Source: Acidipropionibacterium jensenii DSM 20535
GTDB taxonomy: Bacteria > Actinomycetota > Actinomycetes > Propionibacteriales > Propionibacteriaceae
Reading direction: 5' to 3'
Assembly: GCF_000425285.1 (NCBI RefSeq)
Contig: NZ_AUDD01000012.1
Coordinates: 32,308-96,307 of the forward strand
DNA: 64,000 nucleotides
Positions within the stretch are counted from its first letter, which is position 1. Each line of letters begins with the position of its first letter. The position numbers were made by a program, and so were the translations under genes. Below the pieces are notes generated by a model. That model worked only from the letters and a program-made list of their open reading frames with translations. It had not been told where the DNA came from and did no database searches. This document shows positions 1 through 8,108 of this stretch, piece after piece.

Positions 1-864
1 GATGATCCGCTGGCCGGGCTCGACCAGATCCAGTTGGGCCGCCCGCAGCAGCCGGCGGGTGTAGGGATGCTCGGGGTGGCTGAGCACCCGGTCGACCGGT
101 CCGCTCTCGACGAGGGACCCGTCGCGCATCACCATGATATCGGCGCACACCTGGGAGACCACGGCCAGGTCGTGGGAGATGAACAGGCAGGCCGCGCCGA
201 CGGCGTCCAGCACCTCGTCGAGGATCTTCAGCACGCGCGCCTGGACGGTGACGTCCAGGGCGGTGGTGGGCTCGTCGCAGATCACCAGGTCCGGGCTGTT
301 GACCAGCGCCATCGCCATCAGGGCCCGTTGCCGCTGGCCCCCCGACAGCTGGTGAGGGTAGGACTCGGCGACCCGGTGCGGCTCGGTCAGACCCACCTGC
401 TCGAGCATCTCCACCACGGCCTGTCGCGCCGAGGAGGCCGAGGAGTTGTGGAGCCGGAGCGCCTCGGCGACCTGCCGGCCGACCTTCATGGTGGGGTCCA
501 GGGCGGTCATCGGCTCCTGGAAGACCATCGTCATCTGGTCCCCGCGCAGCCGCGACATCTCGCGGTCGCCCAGGCCCAGCAGCTCGCGGCCCCGCCAGCG
601 GACCGAGCCGCTGACGTGGGCGTTGTCGGGCAGCAGGCCCATCAGGGCCAGGGCGGTGACCGACTTGCCCGACCCCGACTCACCGATCAGACCGAGGCGC
701 TGACCCGGTGCGATGGTGAACCCGATGTCGCGGACCGCCGGCCGGTGGCGTCGTCCGAAGTCGATGCTGAGATGGTCCACGGCCAGCAGTCCCGCCTCCC
801 TCGGGGACGCCGCGGTGGTCCTCCGGTCGACCGGGCTGGTTGTCTCGTCTCCGGCTGTCGTCAT
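1..864 (-). CDS. Peptide/nickel-type ABC transporter ATP-binding protein (C-terminus off window)
   Basis: This is the ATPase that powers import of oligopeptides or dipeptides by the operon to its right. About 288 codons are visible and no stop is reached before position 1, so the C-terminus is missing. Seen directly are Walker A (GESGSGKS), the signature LSGGQRQR, Walker B (LVICDEP), an H-loop (SHDLA) and the HPYTRRLL segment typical of OppD/DppD C-terminal regions. The ATG overlaps the permease stop as ATGA, so translation is probably coupled. The visible part cannot distinguish a single OppD/DppD domain from a fused DppD-DppF protein. The substrate is unknown. Confidence 0.93.
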   Translation of the reverse strand, partial: MTTAGDETTSPVDRRTTAASPREAGLLAVDHLSIDFGRRHRPAVRDIGFTIAPGQRLGLIGESGSGKSVTALALMGLLPDNAHVSGSVRWRGRELLGLGDREMSRLRGDQMTMVFQEPMTALDPTMKVGRQVAEALRLHNSSASSARQAVVEMLEQVGLTEPHRVAESYPHQLSGGQRQRALMAMALVNSPDLVICDEPTTALDVTVQARVLKILDEVLDAVGAACLFISHDLAVVSQVCADIMVMRDGSLVESGPVDRVLSHPEHPYTRRLLRAAQLDLVEPGQRII

Positions 865-1673
865 CTGAGCTCCCGCAGGCGTGGATCGAGGAAGTCCCTC
901 AGGCCGTCCCCCAGCAGGGTGAACCCCATCACCGCGGCGGCGATCGCCAGTCCGGGCCACAGGGTCTGGACGGGGCTGTTGAACAGGTAGGTCTGGCTGT
1001 CGCGCAGCATCCTGCCCCAGGTGGGAACGGTGGCCGGGGTGGCCAGGCCGAGGTAGCTCAGCGCCGCCTCGGCGAGGATCGCCATCCCGTAGGAGACCGA
1101 GGCCTGGACCCCGATCAGCGGTGCGATGTTGGGCAGCACATGGCTGCGGGCGATGCCCCAGGAGCTGATCCCCGAGGAGCGGGCGGCCAGCACGTAATCC
1201 TGACTCATCACCTGCCAGGTCGCCGATCGGGTGATCCGTGCGAAGACCGGCACGGTGGACACCCCGATGGCGATCATTCCGGTCAGCGTCGACCCGCCGA
1301 CCGCCGCGGCCAGAATGATGGCCAGCAGCAGGGCGGGGAAGGCGTAGAGCAGGTCGGAGGCCCGGGAGGCCACCCGTGACCAGGGCCGGTTGAGCATCGC
1401 CGAGGCGATTCCCCAGGGCACTCCCAGCCCGGCGGCGATGACCACCGAGACGACGCCGACCAGCAGGCCGATCCGGGCTCCCACCAGCAGTCTGGAGGCG
1501 ATATCGGCGCCGAACCCGTCGGTGCCCAGCAGGTGGTGCAGGGACGGCCCCTGGAGTCGTTCGGCGGGCACCACCAGGGAGGGGTCGACGGGGGTCCAGA
1601 ACACCGACACCACGGCCGCGACCAGGATGACGCCGATCAGTACCGATCCGATCACCAGTCCAGCACGTCTCAT
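861..1673 (-). CDS. Peptide ABC transporter permease, OppC/DppC type
   Basis: A 270-residue inner-membrane permease that pairs with the OppB-like subunit to form the transport channel. It starts with one N-terminal membrane helix and a short extracytoplasmic loop, followed by a BPD_transp_1 domain with about five more helices. The cytoplasmic coupling loop AILAEAALSYLGLA is characteristic of OppC/DppC. The ATG at 1673 overlaps the oppB stop (ATGA), and the stop overlaps the ATPase start in the same way. A much longer open frame runs upstream, but it overlaps oppB and has no family support. Confidence 0.93.
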   Translation of the reverse strand: MRRAGLVIGSVLIGVILVAAVVSVFWTPVDPSLVVPAERLQGPSLHHLLGTDGFGADIASRLLVGARIGLLVGVVSVVIAAGLGVPWGIASAMLNRPWSRVASRASDLLYAFPALLLAIILAAAVGGSTLTGMIAIGVSTVPVFARITRSATWQVMSQDYVLAARSSGISSWGIARSHVLPNIAPLIGVQASVSYGMAILAEAALSYLGLATPATVPTWGRMLRDSQTYLFNSPVQTLWPGLAIAAAVMGFTLLGDGLRDFLDPRLRELR

Positions 1674-2644
1674 GACTGCGCCCCCTCCAGGCCCGAGGAC
1701 ACCCGCAACCGCGGGTCGATGAGAATGACCAGGGTGTCCACCAGGAAGGTGATGAGCAGCACCAGCCCCACCAGGATCATCACGACGTCGGCGACCACGG
1801 TGAGGTCCCGCAGGGAGACGGCGTCCAGCAGGTAGGAGCCCAGCCCGGGGATGACGAAGACCTGCTCCACGACGATCGCCCCGACCAGCAGGGTCGACAG
1901 CTGCAGGCCGACCACCGTCACCAGGCTGATCGAGGCGTTGCGCAGGCCGTGCCGGATCAGTGCGGGCCGCAGTCGCCAGCCGACCGCCCGGGCGGTTCGC
2001 AGATGGTCGTCGGCGAGGATGTCGATGAAGGCGCTGCGCACGTACCGGGCCAGCACCGCCGACTGCACGATCGCCAGGGCGCAGACCGGCAGCAGGAGAT
2101 GGCGGAACCACTGCCAGGGGCTGTCCAGCAGCGGCGTGTAGCCGCCGGCCGGCAACCAGCCGAGGGTGACCGAGAAGAGCAGGATCAGCAGGATCCCGGC
2201 CAGGAAGGCGGGGACGCTCATGAGGATCTGGGACGCCACCGAGACGACCAGACCACGCACCCTGCGCCGGTGCACGGCCGCGTAGATCCCGACCGGGATG
2301 CAGGCCGCGATCGCCAGCGCCATGGCCCCGACGACCAGCCAGCCGGTCACCGCCAGTCGGGAGACGATCTCAGGGGCGATCGGTTCCCCGGTGATCGCCG
2401 AGGCGCCCAGGTTCCCGCTCAGCAGGTGCCCCATCCAGTCCAGGTATCGGGCGGTGAGGGGTCGGTCCAGGCCGAGCTGGTGGCGCAGCGCGGTCGCCGC
2501 CGCGGGGTCGGCATTGGTGCCCAGCATCACCTGGGCGACGTCTCCGGGCAGCAGGTTGAGCAGGGCGAAGACGATGACCGAGGCGATCAGCAGGCTGATC
2601 AGCAGTTCGACCAGGGGGCGGGCCAGGCGCCGCAGCACAGTCAT
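1670..2644 (-). CDS. Peptide ABC transporter permease, OppB/DppB type
   Basis: A 324-residue permease with an N-terminal helix (LLISLLIASVIVFALL) and the LPGD motif after it that is usual in OppB/DppB. A BPD_transp_1 domain of about five helices follows. The start ATG at 2644 overlaps the stop of the binding-protein gene as ATGA, so all four transporter genes are joined by 4-base overlaps. The order binding protein, OppB, OppC, ATPase is the standard Dpp/Opp layout. The family assignment is firm and the substrate is not known. Confidence 0.93.
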   Translation of the reverse strand: MTVLRRLARPLVELLISLLIASVIVFALLNLLPGDVAQVMLGTNADPAAATALRHQLGLDRPLTARYLDWMGHLLSGNLGASAITGEPIAPEIVSRLAVTGWLVVGAMALAIAACIPVGIYAAVHRRRVRGLVVSVASQILMSVPAFLAGILLILLFSVTLGWLPAGGYTPLLDSPWQWFRHLLLPVCALAIVQSAVLARYVRSAFIDILADDHLRTARAVGWRLRPALIRHGLRNASISLVTVVGLQLSTLLVGAIVVEQVFVIPGLGSYLLDAVSLRDLTVVADVVMILVGLVLLITFLVDTLVILIDPRLRVSSGLEGAQS

Positions 2645-4134
2645 CGGGACTCCCGGACCGAGGTGAGGTCGAAGCTCAGGCTGGCGGCGTTGTGCTGCAG
2701 CCCGGTGACTCCGGCGCGGGTCACGGTGATCTTCGGCATCAGGTAGAGGAAGTCGCTGGCGGCGTCGTCGGCCAGCATGACGGAGGCCTGTCGCATCCTG
2801 GCGGTCGACTGGTCGGCGGGGCCGCTGATCGCCTGGCTCACCAACGCGCTGAAGGCGGGGTTGCGGTATCGCCAGTAGTAGGTGGGGCTGGCCCAGTTGA
2901 CGATGTCGCGGGGCTCGACGTGGGCGATGACGGTCATGTCGTAGTCGGCGCGGGTGTAGACGACGTCGAGCCAGCGGGCCGGGAACTCCAGCTCGTCGGT
3001 GACCACCGTGATCCCGATCCGGGCCAGCATCGAGGTGATGACCCGGGTGGAGGCGGTGGCGTAGGGAAGGCTCGGGACCCTCAGTCGAAGGGTGAGGCCG
3101 TGGCCGTATCCGGCCTGCTTGAGCAGGGCGCGGGCGCGGGCGGGATCGTAGGGCCAGCGGGTCGACAGGTCGGTGTACCAGGGGTCGGTGGGTGGCACCA
3201 TCGATCCGATCAGGGTGCCCTGGCCGTTGGAGACGACGTCCATCAGTCCCCGCCGGTCGATGGCCATCAGGATCGCCTGGCGGACCCGCCGGTCCGACAG
3301 CGCCCTGGTGGAGTTGTTGAGTCCGAGCACCACCTCGCCGTTGGTGGTGCCGCGCCACACGGTGAACCTGCTGGGGTCGGAGAACCGGGAGAGGGCCTGG
3401 GGGGTGGGCAGGTCGGTGACGACGTCGAGATCCCCCGACAGCAGGGCGGCGGTCTGCGAGGTGGGGTCGGAGTAGTAGCTGAACCGGATGCTGCGGACCT
3501 GGGGGCGCTCGTGCCAGGCCGTCGGGGAGACCTGGAGGTCGACCTCCTGGCCCGGTGAGAAGCCGGTGACCCGGTAGGGGCCCGAGCCGGCGGGGTGGAC
3601 CGCGAGGTCTCGGGTGTGGGCCAGGTCGATGACCACCCCGGCGCTGCCCGCCAGGTTGTAGATCAGCAGGTTGTCGCGGTGGGCCAGTCTCAGCACCACC
3701 CGCTCCCCCTCGGCGTCGATCGACCGGATGGCCGAGAGCTGGGTCTGGAGCACCGGGCCGGACTTCTTGGAGCGCAGCAGGTTCAGGGAGGCCGCCACCG
3801 CGGCGGCGTCCACCCGGGCTCCGGAGGCGAACCGGGCCCGGTCGTCGAGGGTGAAGGTGTAGGTCAGCCCGTCGGGGCTCACCGTCCACTGCCGGGCGAG
3901 CAGGGGTCGCAGGGTGCCGGAGTCGTCGACCCTCACCAGGGTCTCGTAGACGTTGTAGAGCAGCACCTGGGGAATCGCCGCCGCGGTGTTGGAGACCAGG
4001 TCGAGGGTCGCCGGGGCCGCCGTTGCCCCGATCACCAGGGTGCTCTGCGGCCGCTCGGGGGAGCAGCCCGCCAGACCGGTCAGTGCCAGCGCGGCGGCAC
4101 CGATCACCGCGACCGCCCGCAACAGTCTTCCCAT
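2641..4134 (-). CDS. Peptide ABC transporter substrate-binding lipoprotein (SBP_bac_5)
   Basis: A 497-residue extracellular solute-binding protein, first gene of the transporter operon. The chosen start (MGRLLRAVAV) follows GGAAGGAGG at normal spacing. It gives a lipoprotein signal peptide with lipobox LAGC, so Cys24 is the likely lipidated residue. The mature protein has SBP_bac_5 features, including the region around residue 110 (LARQWTVSPDGLTYTF) and the YDPARARALLKQAGY segment. A longer open frame upstream would destroy the signal peptide and was not used. It captures peptides or peptide-like ligands at the cell surface and delivers them to the two permeases. Confidence 0.92.
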   Translation of the reverse strand: MGRLLRAVAVIGAAALALTGLAGCSPERPQSTLVIGATAAPATLDLVSNTAAAIPQVLLYNVYETLVRVDDSGTLRPLLARQWTVSPDGLTYTFTLDDRARFASGARVDAAAVAASLNLLRSKKSGPVLQTQLSAIRSIDAEGERVVLRLAHRDNLLIYNLAGSAGVVIDLAHTRDLAVHPAGSGPYRVTGFSPGQEVDLQVSPTAWHERPQVRSIRFSYYSDPTSQTAALLSGDLDVVTDLPTPQALSRFSDPSRFTVWRGTTNGEVVLGLNNSTRALSDRRVRQAILMAIDRRGLMDVVSNGQGTLIGSMVPPTDPWYTDLSTRWPYDPARARALLKQAGYGHGLTLRLRVPSLPYATASTRVITSMLARIGITVVTDELEFPARWLDVVYTRADYDMTVIAHVEPRDIVNWASPTYYWRYRNPAFSALVSQAISGPADQSTARMRQASVMLADDAASDFLYLMPKITVTRAGVTGLQHNAASLSFDLTSVRESR

Positions 4135-4303
4135 GGCATCCTCCTTCCCGTTCTGGTGGGCCATGAGCCTACGCATCCCGTGGGCCTTCACCGACCGAGT
4201 CCTCACCCGAGGGACCGCATTCATCGCGCACGGCGGCAATCTTGCGAGACCGGCCGCCGATCTTGGTCGGTTCCCACAATGACTCCGAGGACCGGGCCCG
4301 GCA

Positions 4304-4317
4304 GGGAACGCGTTTCC
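4304..4317. promoter_or_regulatory. Palindromic operator-like site
   Basis: The sequence gggaacgcgtttcc is a near-perfect dyad centred on AACGCGTT, with one mismatched pair. It lies about 170 bases upstream of the binding-protein start. A central CG flanked by AA/TT is the form of many LacI-family operators, but no LacI-type gene is in the window, so the role is only suggested. Confidence 0.3.
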
Positions 4318-4339
4318 AGGGACAGGGTCTGCGAGTCCG

Positions 4340-5083
4340 TCACCGCAGCGCACCACCGAGCAGCGGACCGAGGGGTCCGGCCAGGGCGCGCCAGGCCCAC
4401 CAGCTGCATGCGGCCACCGGCACCGCCATGACGAGGCACCACAGCGCCGCCGGGACGCCGGTGAGGCGGGCCAGCGCTCCCGGATCCTGGTCGCGATCGC
4501 CGTGCACGGCCACCGCCACCAGGTGTCGCCAGGCGCCGACCACCAGCACCGCGCCCAACCACACCACCGCGGCGGCCGACCACCGAGGGGTTCCGCTCCA
4601 CCACAGCGCGCCGACGGCGGCGGCCAGGGCCACCACCCAGGCCATCGTGAACAGGGAGCGCACCCGCACCAGCACGCCGAGGAGGATCAGCAGGACCGCC
4701 AGCAGCACCGCACCGGCATGACCGCCGACCGCCGCCTGGATGGCTGCCGCACCCACCAGGGCGGGCATCGGGTAGCCGGCCACCGCGGTGAGCACCACGG
4801 CAGGCCCGTGGCGTCGTCCCACGGTGACGGTGTGTCCCGACATGTCGGGGCTGATGACGAATCCCGAGAAGCGGCGCCCGCACAGCAGACCGACCCCGGC
4901 GTGGCCCAGCTCGTGGACCAGGGTCACGACCGGCCGGATCACCCGCCAGACCGGTGGCACCAGGACGCTCAGCACGGCCAGCGCCAGGGCGCCGGGCGGC
5001 CACCCCGGGACCACCGGCCGGCCGGCGCCGATCGTGGCGCCCAGCCGTACCAGCAGCGCATCGAGCAGACCTCTCCAGTTCAC
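4340..5083 (-). CDS. M50 family membrane metallopeptidase
   Basis: A 247-residue multi-pass membrane protein with HEXXH in the context LVHELGHAGVGLLCGRRF near residue 65. This matches the M50B-type peptidase-like family of Actinobacteria. The second conserved region, SGFVISPDMSGHT, follows, as usual in this group. Several hydrophobic helices make up the rest. The start is GTG at 5083, and I see no in-frame ATG upstream. The substrate is unknown. It sits alone between the transporter operon and the tRNA genes, with no operon partner. Confidence 0.8.
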   Translation of the reverse strand: MNWRGLLDALLVRLGATIGAGRPVVPGWPPGALALAVLSVLVPPVWRVIRPVVTLVHELGHAGVGLLCGRRFSGFVISPDMSGHTVTVGRRHGPAVVLTAVAGYPMPALVGAAAIQAAVGGHAGAVLLAVLLILLGVLVRVRSLFTMAWVVALAAAVGALWWSGTPRWSAAAVVWLGAVLVVGAWRHLVAVAVHGDRDQDPGALARLTGVPAALWCLVMAVPVAACSWWAWRALAGPLGPLLGGALR

Positions 5084-5186
5084 CCGTCCATGATGGCGCG
5101 AGCACCTGGCAGGTCCGGACAGGTCGGGTCCGCCGGGCCCACGATTTGCCCTTGTGGTGCCCGGACGGTAGTGTTTCCTCTTGCGA

Positions 5187-5260
5187 CGCGGGGTGGAGCA
5201 GCTCGGTAGCTCGCTGGGCTCATAACCCAGAGGTCACAGGTTCAAATCCTGTCCCCGCTA
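5187..5260 (+). tRNA. Initiator tRNA-fMet (CAT), copy 1
   Basis: A 74-nt cloverleaf with anticodon CAT. Initiator hallmarks are three G:C pairs at the bottom of the anticodon stem (CTGGGCTCATAACCCAG), an A11:U24 pair in the D stem, and an unpaired C1:U72 at the acceptor end. The T loop is GTTCAAATC. CCA is not encoded. It is identical to copy 2. Confidence 0.97.
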
Positions 5261-5268
5261 CGAGGAAG

Positions 5269-5308
5269 ACAGATATCCCGGTGCCAGAGATGGCACCGGG
5301 ATATCTGT
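5269..5308 (+). terminator. Hairpin terminator after fMet tRNA copy 1
   Basis: A perfect 18-bp inverted repeat, 5269-5286 with 5291-5308, and a GAGA loop. It begins eight bases after the tRNA. There is no strong T tract, as is common in Actinobacteria. Confidence 0.85.
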
Positions 5309-5404
5309 GTCTCGGCGCAGTGGTGGTCGAACTCGTGGTCCCGGTCGCCCGGCCTCGGCGAGTTTGTGTCGGGCAGGGCCCGCGTGCAACAATGTCGGGG
5401 CCGA

Positions 5405-5478
5405 CGCGGGGTGGAGCAGCTCGGTAGCTCGCTGGGCTCATAACCCAGAGGTCACAGGTTCAAATCCTGTCCCCGCTA
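5405..5478 (+). tRNA. Initiator tRNA-fMet (CAT), copy 2
   Basis: Identical in sequence to copy 1 and 218 bases downstream, with the same initiator features (three G:C anticodon-stem pairs, C1:U72 mismatch). Its own hairpin follows, so the two genes are separate transcription units or a pair with internal termination. Confidence 0.97.
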
Positions 5479-5487
5479 CGAGGAGAA

Positions 5488-5525
5488 CACAGGTCCCGGT
5501 GCCAGAGATGGCACCGGGACCTGTG
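5488..5525 (+). terminator. Hairpin terminator after fMet tRNA copy 2
   Basis: A perfect 17-bp stem, 5488-5504 with 5509-5525, with the same GAGA loop and the same inner stem as the copy 1 hairpin. The outer stem differs but stays fully paired. It may also stop minus-strand transcription arriving from the GH3 gene. Confidence 0.85.
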
Positions 5526-5612
5526 CATGTCCGCCGTTCCGTGGCGCTCTCCCGGGACCCGGAGGCCGGTCCCCAGGCCGCAAGTCAGCGGCCGGGGCCC
5601 AGCGGCCGCAGA

Positions 5613-8045
5613 TCAGCGCTGGAACCTCCCCCACCTCGAGCCGATCTCGTCCCACACCTTCCGGCCCGAACCGATCAGGGTGTCGACCAAGTCCCGGCCG
5701 AGACCGGCCGCCCCTCCCACCGAGCGACGAAGAATGTCGTCGGGCGCCCCGTTGAGCACATCGACCAGAACCGGAACCGCCTCGGGCGGCACCACTCCCG
5801 CCGACAGGGCGGGCAGATTCCTCAGCGGCAACTCGTCGACGGTGTGCTCCATCATCCGGCGGAACCTCGGGTCGGGCTGGCTGGCCGCCACCCGCCGCAT
5901 GATCATCGCGTGGATCGCAGCGCCCACCGGATGGCTGCGGGTCTCGCGCAGCACCGAGGTCGCGGTGAACGGACGGGCGGGCGGCTCGGCCGGCACCGGC
6001 CTGCCCAGCCGGGCGGCGAAGGCCTCCTCGGATGCCGCCACCAGCGGCGTCCAGGCCTTCTCGGCGGCGTGGTCGACACCTCCGGTGACCCGCAGTTCGC
6101 GGACCTCGACGATCTGCTGGCAGGATCGCGCCACCTCGACGCTGAAGGCGCCCGAGGGGACCCGCCAGTCATGGTCATCGACGTCCCAGAAGGCCAGCTC
6201 GCGGGCCTCGACGCCCACCTCCACCCGCCGGGTCTGCCCCGCGGTCAGATGGACCTTCGCGAAGCCGGCCAGCCATCGTCTCGGACGGGAGGTGATCCCG
6301 GTGCGGTCGGCCAGATACACCTGCACGACGTCGTCGCCGGCCCGGGAACCGACGTTGGCGACCTCGAGGCTCACCGAGAAACCCTCCCCGGCGGTGATGT
6401 CGGTGGCGCTCAGCGCGACCTCCCGCCACTCGAAGTGGGTGTAGGACAGCCCGTGCCCGAAGCAGAATGCCGGGGTGATCGACTCGGTGGTGGTGTGCCG
6501 GTAGCCGACCGCAGGCCCCTCCCGGTACTGCACCAGATGGCCGGTCCCGGGGAACCATCGGTCGGACGCCACCTCGGACAGATCATGGGGCCAGGTCTCG
6601 GCCAACCGGCCGCCCGGGTCGACGTCGCCGACCAGCACATCGGCCAGCGCCGCTCCCCCGGCCTGACCGCCCAGACCTGCCAGCACGACGGCTCCGGCCC
6701 GGTCCGCCCAGGGAAGTGAGACCGGAGAGCCGGAGCAGACCACCACCGCGGTGTGCGGGTTGGCGGCCAGCACCGCGCGCACCAGGGCGTCGTGCTGGGC
6801 GGGGAGGTCCAGCCCGGTGCGGTCGTATCCCTCCGACTCCATCTCCTCGGGCAGCCCGACGACCACCACTGCGGCGTCGGCGTCACCGGCCCGTTCGGCG
6901 GCCTCGGCGACCAGGACCGCGTCGGTGCGATGGTCGTCGGGGTCGTATCCGCGCGCGTAGCTCACCTGGAGGTTCTTGGTCCTCAACCCCTCCAGCAGTC
7001 CGGTGACCCTGGTGGGGTTCACCTGGGAGGACCCCGCTCCCTGGAACCGCGGGCGCGCCGCGAAGGCGCCGATCAGCGCGACCCGGGCCCCGGGGGCCAG
7101 CGGAAGGACGCCGTCGTTGGCGGCCAGCACGGTTCCGGCGGCCGCGGCCCGGCGGGCCAGACGGTCGTGCTCGACCACCGGCAGCTCGGTCACCGGCGGC
7201 GGGCTCACCCGGTCGGCCAGATCGGCGACCCGCTGGGCCGAGGTGGCCACCGCCTCGGCCGACAGGCGTCCCGATCGCACGGCCGAGGCCACCGACCGGT
7301 CGAATGCGCCGTGGCTGGAGGGCATCTCCAGGTCCAGGCCGGCCTCCAGGGCGGCGACCCGGTCCCAGACCGCCCCCCAGTCGCTCATCACCAGTCCGTC
7401 GAATCCCCACTCTCGGCGAAGGGTGTCGGTCAGCAGGGCCGCGTCGGTGGTCGCCGCGGTGCCGTTGATCTGGTTGTAGGAGGCCATCACGGCGGCCGGC
7501 CTGGCCCGCCGCACGACGGTCTCGAAGGCCGCCAGATAGATCTCGTGAAGGGTCCGCTCGTCGACCACGGCGTCCACGCACAACCGCATGGTCTCCTGGT
7601 TGTTGACCGCGAAGTGCTTGACGCAGGCGCCGACCCCTCGGCCCTGGATGCCGCCGATGACCGCGGCGGCCAACTCGCCGGCCACCACCGGGTCCTCCGA
7701 GAGGTACTCGAAGTTGCGCCCACCGAGGGGATGGCGCTTGATGTTGATCCCCGGCCCCAGGATCACATCGACCCCTCGCACACCGGCCTCCACGGCCAGG
7801 GCGCCACCGATCTCCGCCGCCAGATCCCGGTCCCAGCTGGATCCGAGCACCACCGCGGTCGGGAAGCAGGTCGCCGGCAGCGACCCGCCCTCCTGATCGG
7901 GCACCCGCAGACCGCCCGGCCCGTCGGACAGTCGCAGCGGCCGCAGTCCGGTCCCGGTGGACGCCTCGGTGTGCCAGTCGTCGGCTCCCGACAGCAGCCG
8001 GATCTGGTCGGTGAGGGGCAGGTCATGGACGTCAGCCGATGTCAT
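5613..8045 (-). CDS. Glycoside hydrolase family 3 beta-glucosidase
   Basis: An 810-residue, probably cytoplasmic GH3 enzyme without a signal peptide, hydrolysing beta-glucosides or related sugars from the non-reducing end. The N-terminal TIM barrel carries the substrate-site motifs LSDGPGGLR, GRNFEYLSEDP and KHF (residues 143-145), and the catalytic nucleophile Asp222 in VMSDWGAV. The C-terminal alpha/beta sandwich (from about residue 310) has GLPEEMESEGYDR, and an Fn3-like domain follows. A tail of more than 100 residues after the Fn3-like domain ends the protein. The ATG is six bases after TAGGGT, so the message may be leaderless. The exact sugar cannot be told from sequence. Confidence 0.9.
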   Translation of the reverse strand: MTSADVHDLPLTDQIRLLSGADDWHTEASTGTGLRPLRLSDGPGGLRVPDQEGGSLPATCFPTAVVLGSSWDRDLAAEIGGALAVEAGVRGVDVILGPGINIKRHPLGGRNFEYLSEDPVVAGELAAAVIGGIQGRGVGACVKHFAVNNQETMRLCVDAVVDERTLHEIYLAAFETVVRRARPAAVMASYNQINGTAATTDAALLTDTLRREWGFDGLVMSDWGAVWDRVAALEAGLDLEMPSSHGAFDRSVASAVRSGRLSAEAVATSAQRVADLADRVSPPPVTELPVVEHDRLARRAAAAGTVLAANDGVLPLAPGARVALIGAFAARPRFQGAGSSQVNPTRVTGLLEGLRTKNLQVSYARGYDPDDHRTDAVLVAEAAERAGDADAAVVVVGLPEEMESEGYDRTGLDLPAQHDALVRAVLAANPHTAVVVCSGSPVSLPWADRAGAVVLAGLGGQAGGAALADVLVGDVDPGGRLAETWPHDLSEVASDRWFPGTGHLVQYREGPAVGYRHTTTESITPAFCFGHGLSYTHFEWREVALSATDITAGEGFSVSLEVANVGSRAGDDVVQVYLADRTGITSRPRRWLAGFAKVHLTAGQTRRVEVGVEARELAFWDVDDHDWRVPSGAFSVEVARSCQQIVEVRELRVTGGVDHAAEKAWTPLVAASEEAFAARLGRPVPAEPPARPFTATSVLRETRSHPVGAAIHAMIMRRVAASQPDPRFRRMMEHTVDELPLRNLPALSAGVVPPEAVPVLVDVLNGAPDDILRRSVGGAAGLGRDLVDTLIGSGRKVWDEIGSRWGRFQR

Positions 8046-8051
8046 GGCCCC

Positions 8052-8057
8052 ACCCTA
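8052..8057 (-). promoter_or_regulatory. Putative -10 box of the GH3 gene
   Basis: TAGGGT on the minus strand, followed by six bases and the ATG. This geometry places the transcription start at or next to the start codon. The intervening GGGG could instead act as a weak ribosome site. Confidence 0.4.
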
Positions 8058-8108
8058 TGCGCCGTGCGGTGCCCGGGAGCGGTCCTCAGGGCCGATACCC
8101 CGGCGTCC

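Noticed and set aside
5613..5960. Novel domain at the C-terminus of the GH3 enzyme
   Set aside because: Similar helical tails after the Fn3-like domain are known in other GH3 enzymes, so it is not treated as new.
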